DNA of 27,301 bases from a virus: the IMG/VR virus record IMGVR_UViG_3300044644_001164, positions 1-27,301 of that record, one strand, 5' to 3'. The notes beneath the pieces were generated by a model, which was not told the origin of the DNA, did not search any database, and worked only from the letters and a program-made list of their open reading frames with translations. Every line of letters begins with the position of its first letter. The first letter of the stretch is position 1. Positions 4,470-12,442 of this stretch are shown one piece after another. The translations under genes and the position numbers were made by a program.

Positions 4470-4643
4470 TTATAAGTCGTTCGCTATTTCAAGTTCGACG
4501 ATGTCTATTTCCGTCAACTTATCATTGGGTAGTTTTACCATTGCAGTAGTAGGGAAGTGACCTACACTAATTACTTCAACAACACATTCACCCTTTTGCC
4601 ACCACATCCATTGATACAAATGATTCATTTTATTTAATTTCAT
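4470..4643 (-). CDS. Small phage protein, 57 codons, unknown
   Basis: Encodes a product starting MKLNKMNHLYQWMWWQKGEC, with a Trp-rich N-terminus and a beta-rich remainder (CVVEVISVGHFPTTAMVKL). It starts 2 bases after the preceding gene's stop, and a GGGAAGAGAG stretch serves as a ribosome site. It ends at the AAGGAG used by the leader ORF. The Trp-rich N-terminus could be a small beta-barrel domain, but no family is recognised. Confidence 0.5.
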   Translation of the reverse strand: MKLNKMNHLYQWMWWQKGECVVEVISVGHFPTTAMVKLPNDKLTEIDIVELEIANDL

Positions 4644-4645
4644 AA

Positions 4646-4825
4646 TTAGACTCTCTTCCCGTTTGCCGCGTCGCGGGCATCGCGTTCGGCTTCTTTCTGA
4701 AACCGTATGTATATATTTTCAATAAGCATTCCAATGTCAAGGTAATTAGTATCAGGCATACCTTTAACAATACCCGATACTGTTTGACCGAAGGCCTCTG
4801 CGTTCTTTTCATCTAGTTTATCCAT
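4646..4825 (-). CDS. Small phage protein, unknown
   Basis: A 59-residue, mostly helical and acidic protein beginning MDKLDEKNAEAFGQTVSGIV. I place the start at the ATG in the TAATG overlap with the winged-helix gene; a TTG two codons upstream is less likely. It has no membrane segment and no recognised domain. Confidence 0.55.
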   Translation of the reverse strand: MDKLDEKNAEAFGQTVSGIVKGMPDTNYLDIGMLIENIYIRFQKEAERDARDAANGKRV

Positions 4826-5358
4826 TACCAATTCCCAAACATGCCCATGCCACTGCCAATGGCTACTTTACTGTTACGACGGCTCTTCTCTTCCTTCTTC
4901 ATATTAAAGTCAGAAGCAGGACGTCGGCTATTAAAGTACATAGTCGTGTGTTCATCCACTTTTACTACAACGGGCTCCGCCTTTGCTGGCCGGCCTTCTC
5001 TTACTGGATTCTTCGTGTAGGTCCGTGGTCCTTGAGCCGCGCGCCGTTCTCTATGCAACTTGTTTTTCTCCGCCTTAATCTCGATCTCTTTGATGTCCCT
5101 ACCTACATAAGGAAGCCCAGTAGGCGCATAACTGCACATGGTACGATTACTAACAGTACAGAAGTACGATTCATCGTCTATCTTAACGTAGCCTTTGCCA
5201 CATAGCGCCTTAAGTAGGTTGTGCATCTGCATCTTAGAGATGTTAAGCCTCAAGCAAATCTGACTACGAGACAAGGGGTGCTTATTAAGAAGCTCCATTA
5301 TCCTTAATTTGTTTTGCTCTGACTCAATAAATGCATCAGTACGTGTTTTCGAAACCAT
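4825..5358 (-). CDS. Winged-helix DNA-binding protein
   Basis: A 177-residue basic protein. Residues about 14-62 form a winged helix: helix, then HPLSRSQICLRLNISKMQMH with a typical turn, then LLKALCGKGYVKID and the wing, as in MarR- and IclR-like repressors. The C-terminal two thirds are Lys/Arg-rich and low in structure, with a final MGMFGNW. The AAGGAAG ribosome site is well spaced. Its start overlaps the upstream gene by 23 bases. It could be a phage regulator acting on one of the palindrome regions, but that link is inference. Confidence 0.6.
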   Translation of the reverse strand: MVSKTRTDAFIESEQNKLRIMELLNKHPLSRSQICLRLNISKMQMHNLLKALCGKGYVKIDDESYFCTVSNRTMCSYAPTGLPYVGRDIKEIEIKAEKNKLHRERRAAQGPRTYTKNPVREGRPAKAEPVVVKVDEHTTMYFNSRRPASDFNMKKEEKSRRNSKVAIGSGMGMFGNW

Positions 5359-5524
5359 AATGCTTCCTTTCTTTTAACATTGCGTCTGCATACATGTAAG
5401 CTGTTTCTGCACAACTATGAGGAGGTAAGCCTCCTCTGGATGTTAGACCAATCATCGCGCACATTGCAAACATGTCTCGATAGTCTAAATCATATACATC
5501 ATCTTTTGGAGTCTTTGCTGTCAT
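5336..5524 (-). CDS. Small phage protein, unknown
   Basis: A 62-residue protein with DLDYRDMFAMCAMIGLTSRG and AYMYADAMLKERKHYG. It resembles the small phage family in which a D-Y-F-A-x-x-A-L-x-G-L segment is followed by A-Y-x-x-A-D-A-M, of unknown function. The start overlaps the 41-codon gene and the end overlaps the winged-helix gene. Confidence 0.6.
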   Translation of the reverse strand: MTAKTPKDDVYDLDYRDMFAMCAMIGLTSRGGLPPHSCAETAYMYADAMLKERKHYGFENTY

Positions 5525-5624
5525 GGATTTCTTCTTTTTTATCTGGTTGTTGAGGGTCAGGCTTCGTCGCTATGCCGGTAAGCCCAATAATAATTCCTAT
5601 CAGTGCTGAAAGAGCGTAACTCAT
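5499..5624 (-). CDS. Small membrane protein, 41 codons
   Basis: Starts in an ATGA overlap with the stop of the 76-aa gene. The product MSYALSALIGIIIGLTGIAT is followed by a hydrophilic KPDPQQPDKKEE-type tail, so it is a short N-terminal membrane anchor with a charged tail. It overlaps the next gene by 26 bases in another frame, which is unusual but seen in compact phage operons. No family recognised. Confidence 0.5.
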   Translation of the reverse strand: MSYALSALIGIIIGLTGIATKPDPQQPDKKEEIHDSKDSKR

Positions 5625-5851
5625 GACGCGGCCTTAGGCAAAAAGAACTCAAATTCGTTAATCACGGGCTTGGATGTTGCACGTTTGAACATGTCCAACT
5701 GCTCATGTAGGCCATCAAAGCTCTCTGATAAGATAGTGGCATCCGAATAGCCGGATAAACCACCGTCTTTATCGTAAAACACCTCTTTTATCTCGAAATA
5801 TTCGCCCATTTCTTCATCATTGAAGCGTACTACACGGTGATTCCAGGTCAT
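5621..5851 (-). CDS. Small conserved phage protein, unknown
   Basis: A 76-residue acidic protein beginning MTWNHRVVRFNDEEMGEYFE, then IKEVFYDKDGGLSGYS and LHEQLDMFKRATSKPVI. The W-N-x-R-V ... Y-E-I-x-E-V-Y-Y-D-x-x-G pattern is familiar from many proteobacterial phage and plasmid proteins of unknown function. It has ATGA overlaps at both ends, so translation is coupled to its neighbours. Confidence 0.65.
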   Translation of the reverse strand: MTWNHRVVRFNDEEMGEYFEIKEVFYDKDGGLSGYSDATILSESFDGLHEQLDMFKRATSKPVINEFEFFLPKAAS

Positions 5852-6135
5852 AGTATGTCCTTTGTATTTTTAGTAAAGAATTTTTGTTTAACTGCAGCAC
5901 GTGCAGCCAACACATCGTCTTCAAATTTTAATATTTGATCGTGATTAAGCGTATCCGTAATGTTAATACGACGGATTTTCCCTGTCTTTAGATTTCTAAG
6001 CTCAAACCAGACCTCTTCGATTTCAATTTGCTCTGGAATGTACTCAAAATCATCGTCAATGGAGCCATACATCTCCGGAAGGACGCTGTAATTAAGTAAA
6101 ACGTCTTGCATTAAAGATGATTTAACGGCGCCCAT
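5848..6135 (-). CDS. Hypothetical acidic phage protein
   Basis: A 95-residue acidic protein. The centre (about residues 36-62) looks like beta strands, EIEEVWFELRNLKTGKIRRI, followed by a helical end. It starts 14 bases inside the upstream ribbon-helix-helix-like gene, with a strong GAGGAG. No family recognised. Confidence 0.5.
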   Translation of the reverse strand: MGAVKSSLMQDVLLNYSVLPEMYGSIDDDFEYIPEQIEIEEVWFELRNLKTGKIRRINITDTLNHDQILKFEDDVLAARAAVKQKFFTKNTKDIL

Positions 6136-6304
6136 TAGTCTGCTCCTCTAAAAGCTTATTAAACTCGCGTTCAATAAGGTCCATAGCCGCTTGTCCGATA
6201 GAAACATCGTAATAATCTGCTAATTCTTTGAGCATTGCGTAAGATTTTGATCGGATGATCAAAGTAGCCCATGCAGTGTCTCTTTGTGATGGCGATTTTG
6301 CCAT
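6122..6304 (-). CDS. Putative ribbon-helix-helix regulator
   Basis: A 60-residue protein. Residues 13-18 (ATLIIR) could form a short strand and 22-52 two helices (MLKELADYYDVSIGQAAMDL then IEREFNKLL), the order of strand and helices seen in Arc/CopG-type repressors. It has the strong site AAAGGAG and a candidate promoter (6332-6361) directly upstream, so it may head the leftward operon down to about 4470 and act as its regulator. The fold is inferred from pattern only. Confidence 0.45.
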   Translation of the reverse strand: MAKSPSQRDTAWATLIIRSKSYAMLKELADYYDVSIGQAAMDLIEREFNKLLEEQTNGRR

Positions 6305-6331
6305 TGGCGCTCTCCTTTCTAATGAAAAGAC

Positions 6332-6361
6332 ACTGTATCATAAGCTTTTAAGATTATGCAA
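6332..6361 (-). promoter_or_regulatory. Candidate leftward promoter
   Basis: TTGCAT (6361-6356), an 18-base spacer and TACAGT (6337-6332), followed by GTCTTTTC. A nearly identical arrangement lies before the leftward gene at 13322, so the two are probably the same promoter class. Confidence 0.5.
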
Positions 6362-6369
6362 GCACTTTT

Positions 6370-8235
6370 TTATCGTGCTCCGCCCCAAGAAGTACCGATT
6401 TCTACGTCTACTTTGCTCGGCACTTCCAAATCAACGGCTGTACGCATGATTTCTGCAGCTGCTTCAGCCTCTTCACGGTTCTTAACTGACACGGCAACCT
6501 CATCGTGCACCTGTAAAAGGATACGGAAACCTGCTTTATGCAGTGCAATCATGGCCGCCTTGGTCTGGTCGGCCGCAGAACCTTGGATTAAACGGTTCAA
6601 ACCCTTGTATGTACCCGCACGCTTGATCCGTGGTCCGTATTCCGAGACGGCTTGTTCATAAGGAAGCGCCTTGTTCACTCCCCATGCGATTGGCTCCCAT
6701 AATGGGAACCTACATTTACGCCCTAGAAGGGTGCGAATAGCGCCATTTGACGACGGCTTTTCAATACGGCGCATGACCGCGTCGACTGTACCACGTAAGA
6801 ATGGTACTTTATTGTGGAAGGTGCTCATCAATTCACTGGCTTCGTCCACAGGAAGGTCCAATTGTCCGGCTAATTTGTTCTTGCCCATGCCATACATCAA
6901 GCCTAAACCGATTGTCTTGGCTTGTTTACGCTCAATGCCTGCCATGTCTGCCACCATTTGATGGAAATCCGTGTCAGGATTGTCCCGATAGGCTTGTGCC
7001 ATCTTCTCTGCACCGTCTAATCCGATAAGCGTAGCGTAATGCACTAGCAAACGCGGCTCTTGTGACGAGAAGTCGTTCGCGGCCCATAGCTCGCCTTCCT
7101 CTGGAAGGAACAAGGAGCGCACTAGCGGGCCTATGACCTCGTGTCTTGCGGGGACCTGCTGCAGGTTAGGCTGTGACATAGATAGCCTGCCAGTCACCGT
7201 GCCGCCATCGTCAGAGCGAAGTTGGTTGACGTGTGGATGTATGCGTCCATCTGCGGCGGAGAAGTCCAGGTAAGGCTGTAAGAACGTGCCGTGGGTCTTG
7301 TTTAGCTCGCGTGCTTCTACAATCATCTTAGCGACAGGGTGTGCGTTTCCATCTAGGAAAGACTTAGTGAAGCTTGGTGCGCCGGCCTCGGTCCTTGGGT
7401 ACTTAATCTTAAGCTTGTCGAATGCAGTAGCGATACTGGCCGCGGCCCATATATCGACGTGATTGCCTACTTCTTTCTTAATATCCATCAAATATTGCTG
7501 TTCTTTGCGCTTCATGTCCTTAATAAGCTTCTCTGCGTTCTCACGATCAAAGCGGACACCTTTGAATGTCAGGTCAATAAGGATGGGAAGCATCTCTGTC
7601 TCCATACCAAACACGGACTCAACCTCTTCCCTACGTAGTAATGTCTGTAGATGGTGCCAAAGCTTTAGGGTAAGCGCCGCGTCTTGCTCCGCGTAGTCGC
7701 CCACGTACATGGCAGGCAGCTTCCATAGTTCTTTCTTAGGGTGCACGCCGAAGTCTGCAGCCGCATCTTTAAGTCCTTGCTCGGACTTGGTCTCTTTGAG
7801 CATGTCAAAGCCCAGGCTATTCAAGGCAAATGAGAAACGGTTCTCGTCCACAATTGCCGCGGCGAGCATGGTATCAATGATGCGTCCGTTGACCTCGAAG
7901 CCTGTTGCCTTGAGCCAGCCCGTGTCGTATGCCGCGTTGTGCATAATCTTGTCGCAAGGTAAGGCTAAGGTCTTCTTGACCCAGCGCTCCACAATGCCTT
8001 TGTCTAGGTTGCCACCGCCTTGATGTGCTACTGGGAAGTAGCCCTTCCATCCGTCTACTGCAAACGCGTAGCCGACGATGTAGCCGTCTTTACGAGGCCA
8101 GCCTGGGCCGAACTTCTCCATGTTGGGGTCGCATGTCTCCAAGTCGATTGCGATTTCCGTTGCCTGCGATAGGTCGGGAAAGCTCTGAGGAGGTAGCCAC
8201 TCAGAGGACGTTGGGAATAGTGATCTAGGTTTCAT
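6370..8235 (-). CDS. Family A DNA polymerase with 3'-5' exonuclease
   Basis: A 621-residue replicative polymerase. The N-terminal proofreading domain has D31-L-E33, NAAYD104 and Y181-x3-D185, the DEDDy set. The polymerase domain has motif A NDFSSQEPR (Asp388), motif B RKQAKTIGLGLMYG (436-449) and motif C VHDEV (Asp578). The 5'-3' nuclease domain of bacterial Pol I is absent, as usual in phages. The residue matching E. coli Phe762 is Leu (L444), a variant common in environmental phage polymerases and linked in the literature to slower, more accurate synthesis. Its start overlaps the helicase stop (ATGA). Confidence 0.95.
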   Translation of the reverse strand: MKPRSLFPTSSEWLPPQSFPDLSQATEIAIDLETCDPNMEKFGPGWPRKDGYIVGYAFAVDGWKGYFPVAHQGGGNLDKGIVERWVKKTLALPCDKIMHNAAYDTGWLKATGFEVNGRIIDTMLAAAIVDENRFSFALNSLGFDMLKETKSEQGLKDAAADFGVHPKKELWKLPAMYVGDYAEQDAALTLKLWHHLQTLLRREEVESVFGMETEMLPILIDLTFKGVRFDRENAEKLIKDMKRKEQQYLMDIKKEVGNHVDIWAAASIATAFDKLKIKYPRTEAGAPSFTKSFLDGNAHPVAKMIVEARELNKTHGTFLQPYLDFSAADGRIHPHVNQLRSDDGGTVTGRLSMSQPNLQQVPARHEVIGPLVRSLFLPEEGELWAANDFSSQEPRLLVHYATLIGLDGAEKMAQAYRDNPDTDFHQMVADMAGIERKQAKTIGLGLMYGMGKNKLAGQLDLPVDEASELMSTFHNKVPFLRGTVDAVMRRIEKPSSNGAIRTLLGRKCRFPLWEPIAWGVNKALPYEQAVSEYGPRIKRAGTYKGLNRLIQGSAADQTKAAMIALHKAGFRILLQVHDEVAVSVKNREEAEAAAEIMRTAVDLEVPSKVDVEIGTSWGGAR

Positions 8236-9737
8236 AGTCTAAAGCCTTTTCTTTCGTTTTTAGGTAAGACAATATGCAATGACTGACGGGCACGTGTAAT
8301 TCCCACGTACAGTAAGCGATTAACATCATCAGGGTTTTTATCGTATTCACTTGCGAATTTAGTAGAAAGGTCCGTGAGCAGTAAGACGTTGTCCGCCTCA
8401 CCGCCTTTTGCTCCGTGGATCGTGGAGAGTTTTATATTGACCTTGCCGGATATTTTGGTACCACGACGTAATAGGGAAATAATGTAGTCACGCTTCTCTT
8501 CGCCTATCTTTGTCAGGGCCTCATGCCATATAACATCAGTGTTCAAGCCATGGTTTTCTTTTAAATAATCCATGGTAAAAGAGCCTTCTGGGTCGAGATC
8601 CTTTAGCATTTTGTGACCCCGTTTGATATAATTGGAATCAAGATGTTTATAGATCTGTTTGACAACAGGGAAAGGGACTTCTTTACCCTTTCGCAATGTT
8701 TCCCACCCTATCACCGCAGTAATTACGGCTTCGTTAATGCTCCGGTAGCCTTGGCGCTCGAACAATAAGCCTTGTGACTTAATCCAGTTATGCATGTCGT
8801 TGAGCATGTAGTTGGCAGAAGCAAGAATCAACCACTCGCCTTTGGTTATATCCACGTGTTCAAAGTCATTGTAAAACTTCACAGCGCCTTCAAACTCACG
8901 TGGGTTCCATTTCTTAGGTTGCCTTACACGGATACGGTTGACCACGGTGTTGGCAAGCGCATGCACCTTAGCCGGGACACGGTAGGACTGCTCTAGTACT
9001 GTGATGTCGCCCTCAAAGCCAAGGAAGCTATTCACGTCTGCCCCGGCCCAGTTATATACAGCCTGGTCATCGTCACCAGCCAGGAAGGACCTCTTTGCTT
9101 TTGCCGCTAATTCCGATACCAGACGCCATTGCAGGCGTGACAAGTCCTGTGCTTCGTCGATGATTAACACCTCAAGACTAGGCAGGCGATGTGCTTCTTC
9201 TACTAGGCGCTCCAGTAAGTCAGTGAAGTCGAGTAAGGAATTGGCTTCTTTGTAATGGCGATAGGCACGCTCAACGTAGTCAAAATGGAACCATTCGATT
9301 TCCATTTGGCTACGATTATAGTGAGTGCGTAGGTCAACGCCTCGAATACGGGCAATGTTGATTTCATTTAGGATAGGGTTATCCGTCTTGACCATGAAGT
9401 CTTCTTCGCCGTTATCAATGCTTATCTCAATGCCGGACTCGCGAGCGAACTCCCTAAAGTTCTCCGGCTTCATCATGTCCTTGTTGCTGATGCCAAGGCA
9501 CCGGTAAGCAAGACTATGGAGCGTTCTGAACCAAGGGAAATCTATCTCAGGATTTAGCTGCGGGAATTTTTGCACTGCGCGTTCTTTTGCTTCAGTAGCC
9601 GCCTTGCGCGTAAACGCAAAGTAACCCATCTGGGATGGGTGCACTCCGCTATCTAATTCCTGCTGAATGACGTTCAACAAGAAGGTAGTTTTGCCTGAGC
9701 CTGGTCACGGAGGGCCAAAAACTTTACGAATAGTCAT
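8232..9737 (-). CDS. SF1 UvrD/Rep-like helicase, with in-frame TGA
   Basis: A DNA helicase of superfamily 1. From the ATG at 9737 (perfect AAGGAGG site) the frame reads MTIRKVFGPP, then TGA (codon 11), then PGSGKTTFLL. The expected Walker A is GPPGSGKT, so two codons including a stop have been added. Everything downstream is complete: FTRKAATEAKER, DEAQD (194-198), GDDDQAVYNWAGA (221-233), QSYRVP, STIHGAKGGE (from 438) and VGITRAR (478-484). If translation began downstream at TTG 9680 the enzyme would lack its ATP-binding lysine. It partners the polymerase and primase. It may be a recent mutation, a sequencing or assembly error, or recoding. Confidence 0.85.
9705..9707 (-). other. In-frame TGA inside helicase Walker A
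   Basis: The plus-strand TCA at 9705-9707 is a TGA in the helicase frame, codon 11 from the 9737 start. Removing the six bases of codons 10-11 restores a textbook GPPGSGKT. Confidence 0.85.
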
Positions 9738-9770
9738 TGACCCTGCCTCCTTTCCTAATAAGTGTCATGT

Positions 9771-10022
9771 TTAAGCGTCAAGGTCTTCAAGGATAGGCCA
9801 CATGATGATAGGCGTTGATTCACCTACAAATGCACCTACGATGTTGAAGTCAATATACTCGATGGCTTCCTCTTCAGTCATGCCGTCTTGTTCTACCATG
9901 GCTTCTATAATCATAGGGCCATCGTATATACAGCGTTCTACTAGCATGTTGCCATGCCATGTCATGCACATGCCAATTAAGGCAAAGTCATAGTTATCAA
10001 TTGTTAAGGTATCGTCGTTCAT
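9771..10022 (-). CDS. Small conserved phage protein, unknown
   Basis: An 83-residue acidic protein ending EAIEYIDFNIVGAFVGESTP followed by IIMWPILEDLDA. I recognise the E-x-I-E-Y-x-x-F-N-I-x-G-A-x-V-G-E-x-T-P pattern from many phage genomes, where it is a conserved protein of unknown function. It starts in a TAATG overlap with the primase stop and sits between the primase and helicase, so it belongs to the replication block. Confidence 0.7.
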   Translation of the reverse strand: MNDDTLTIDNYDFALIGMCMTWHGNMLVERCIYDGPMIIEAMVEQDGMTEEEAIEYIDFNIVGAFVGESTPIIMWPILEDLDA

Positions 10023-11593
10023 TAGAATGGGCTCACTTTCTTCATTTCAGGGGTTACAAAAGGAGAATCTTGCTTGTCAAACCTAGGAAGGCTCCACACG
10101 CGAGTAGCGCGGCCTTTTAGGTATAGGCTTACAGGGTCTCCGCCTAGTTCGCGCATACGTTGCGCCATCTTCGGAGCAGAAAGTCCAGTGAAGTTGTTAC
10201 GCTTCAGGTGAGCCTCAAGGTCCTTGATTCGGAAATACACTTTACCTTCTTCGTCACTCGTCCATGGTCGGCCCATGAGAATCTCGTCACGGTCCATGGC
10301 CTGTTGCAAGTGAGTGGTGAACTCTTCCACAAGGTCAATGAATCGACCAGTAATGCTCGTGTCATCAGACGCCTCGGTAATCTGCTCAAGCTCGACCATC
10401 TCTTTCAGTAGTCCGTTAAGCACGCCTTCCCAGTCCGGCTTACGCAAGGTAGGAGGAAGTATGTTGATTTTCTCAACGCAGGCCTTTTGGAATGCCATCT
10501 GATTAAAGAGGCTATCTGTCTCAAGTTCGATGCGTTTGCTGTTCACATCCAAGAACCACAATGGCGGCTCGGAGTTGTATTTGGATAATGATCCCATTTC
10601 GGGAGCATCTGGTCCGTCGGCCCCGATCCCAAATTTACGAGTACGGCATATGCCAGAGTTGCAGAATGAATTGATAGGCGCATCCTTGCACTTATACTTG
10701 TAATCTTTCTTCTGTAGCTGCTTGACTATGATTTGCAATTCGCTCATGCCTAGTGGAGGACCAAAATACTTTTGGTTGTACTCCATAAGTTTGTCTTCCC
10801 AGCCCACGGAAAACACTCTTTTCAAATAAATGCCAATATTGAACAGTCCATTGTTGCGAGTTCCCTCAGGAAAGCCTTGAGCACATAAAGCTTGCATGCA
10901 AGGAGGGCCATCTTTGATCGGATTCTCTGATTCTCGTGGTTCTTCCGGAAAAGTCAAATTATCGGCTTGCACAAAGCGGTCATAGAGCTCATAAAACTCC
11001 TCAAGTGAGGCCGCAGTACCATCGTCCTTGATTGCGTAGCGTAAGCCCTCATTACTTGCGAAATAGGGCAAGTTGAGGAAATTACCAGTGTCTCCACGCT
11101 CTACAAGTATCTCAGATTGCTTCGGAAAGATCTCTCGACCCGATTCTCCGAGTAATCCAGCGCATGTCTTAAGATAACGCTGCATTTCACCTGCCGGGAT
11201 GGGGTCTTTAGTAAATAGGAATACGTGTGCGCCACCGGATTTACTTCGGCATACCACAAGAGGTAAGTTTAGCTTGCGCACTTTTGTGACAAGGCCGAGG
11301 TGGTCTAGTGGATATTGGTCGATATCAATACAACCCCATATGCATGTGTTGTCTGCTCGAATAGGAATAATCCCTAAGCTGGGTTCTACGCCATTAAGGT
11401 GATCCATCCATAGGTTGTCAGTAGGCGGCTTACGGATGACCATAGCCTTGCCTGCCTGTTTACCATTGTCTTTGGCTTTTTCAATTTTATATGTGCCATA
11501 TGCAATATCTAATCCTTTGAATATTGCTTTGAATCGTGTGATGTCAGTCATTCTATCTTTCTCAGTTAAAGATGGGGTACTCGCTGCGTCCAT
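10022..11593 (-). CDS. Archaeo-eukaryotic-type primase
   Basis: A 523-residue primase of the AEP superfamily, closest in layout to the primase module of TOTE-type and phage primases. The catalytic acidic pair is D90-I-D92 (CIDIDQYPLD) and the nucleotide-binding motif is SKSGGAH (119-123, His123). The C-terminal half has PPCMQALC (C232, C237) and CKDAPINSFCNSGIC (C302, C311, C316); a four-Cys set like this may bind an Fe-S cluster or zinc as in PriL. The start at 11593 has AAAAGGA 7 bases before it; an internal ATG at 11551 is an alternative. It would make primers for the nearby family A polymerase. Confidence 0.85.
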   Translation of the reverse strand: MDAASTPSLTEKDRMTDITRFKAIFKGLDIAYGTYKIEKAKDNGKQAGKAMVIRKPPTDNLWMDHLNGVEPSLGIIPIRADNTCIWGCIDIDQYPLDHLGLVTKVRKLNLPLVVCRSKSGGAHVFLFTKDPIPAGEMQRYLKTCAGLLGESGREIFPKQSEILVERGDTGNFLNLPYFASNEGLRYAIKDDGTAASLEEFYELYDRFVQADNLTFPEEPRESENPIKDGPPCMQALCAQGFPEGTRNNGLFNIGIYLKRVFSVGWEDKLMEYNQKYFGPPLGMSELQIIVKQLQKKDYKYKCKDAPINSFCNSGICRTRKFGIGADGPDAPEMGSLSKYNSEPPLWFLDVNSKRIELETDSLFNQMAFQKACVEKINILPPTLRKPDWEGVLNGLLKEMVELEQITEASDDTSITGRFIDLVEEFTTHLQQAMDRDEILMGRPWTSDEEGKVYFRIKDLEAHLKRNNFTGLSAPKMAQRMRELGGDPVSLYLKGRATRVWSLPRFDKQDSPFVTPEMKKVSPF

Positions 11594-11651
11594 GGTGTAG
11601 TCCTTTTAGCTCGGACTTCGAGTGCCATGGCATCCGCTTTCCCCCAAACGC

Positions 11652-12422
11652 TTAGAAGGGTAAGTTTTCTTCTCTTGCTGCTTCGTCTTGATGTTTAACT
11701 TTTACATCACCTGTACTGATGGACTGTGCAAATAATTTAGCAGTTTGATAAACGCCGGTGTCTTCAACTGAACCGACACGTTCAACTTCCCAGCCGAACC
11801 ACTTACCTTTATCGTTAGACTCACCAACTGTGCTTAGACGATAGACTTGGCTATACATAGGAGGCGTGTATAGACCGTTTTTACCATTCAATTTAACTGA
11901 CATCATCATTGAATTCCACTTACGTGATTTCTTCAATTGTGTTGATTTCATCACAATCAATGCCGGGCTAGGAACGCCGTTAGCATCCAATACCATTACG
12001 TAATGGTTGGCAGTGTTTTCAATGTAATTGCCGTTATCTAAATAGTCACGGTTCTCACCTGTCTCACGATGTGTCTTAGACAAGATATCGCTAGTGCTTG
12101 GATAGATATTAATAGGTGCGCCTGAGCCGCTACCACGTGGTGCCCACTCTATGTACTGACGGACATAAGCTGTAGGAATTACGAGGATGCCTTTCTTACC
12201 ATCATACAACTCGCCGGTTACGCTGTTGTAAATCATGCCTGGTAATGCGCCATCTACATCGCCCACTTCAGGTGAAGTGTTTGTTAATAGACGTAAGAAC
12301 GGAAGCGCAAAGTCTTCCTGATTCATCGTGTCAAAGCCGCTTAGTGCGTCGTCTTCAAATGATGAACCTAGTGCAACTGCTGTCGTGCCTTTTACTTCTG
12401 CTATTTCTGATTTAGTAGCCAT
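11652..12422 (-). CDS. Putative ssDNA-binding protein
   Basis: A 256-residue protein. The body is beta-rich, with motifs FALPFLRLLTNTSPEVGDVD and GILVIPTAYVRQYIEWAPRG, and the C-terminus is acidic and ends ENLPF. An acidic tail ending in a hydrophobic residue is the mark of many SSB proteins, which use it to recruit partners. The family is familiar from environmental phages beside primase and polymerase genes, where it is usually annotated as a probable SSB. Good AAAAGGA site. I cannot see a standard OB-fold motif, so the role is inferred from tail and context. Confidence 0.55.
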   Translation of the reverse strand: MATKSEIAEVKGTTAVALGSSFEDDALSGFDTMNQEDFALPFLRLLTNTSPEVGDVDGALPGMIYNSVTGELYDGKKGILVIPTAYVRQYIEWAPRGSGSGAPINIYPSTSDILSKTHRETGENRDYLDNGNYIENTANHYVMVLDANGVPSPALIVMKSTQLKKSRKWNSMMMSVKLNGKNGLYTPPMYSQVYRLSTVGESNDKGKWFGWEVERVGSVEDTGVYQTAKLFAQSISTGDVKVKHQDEAAREENLPF

Positions 12423-12442
12423 GATGCTTTATCCTTTTATCG

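Noticed and set aside
9705-9707. TGA read as Trp (alternative genetic code)
   Set aside because: TGA ends several genes here in ATGA overlaps with the next start (for example at 8232, 1669, 24826), so it is a normal stop.
9700-9737. Programmed +1 frameshift at CCG TGA C in the helicase
   Set aside because: The P-loop and all later motifs lie in the same frame as the start, so a frameshift would leave the correct frame.
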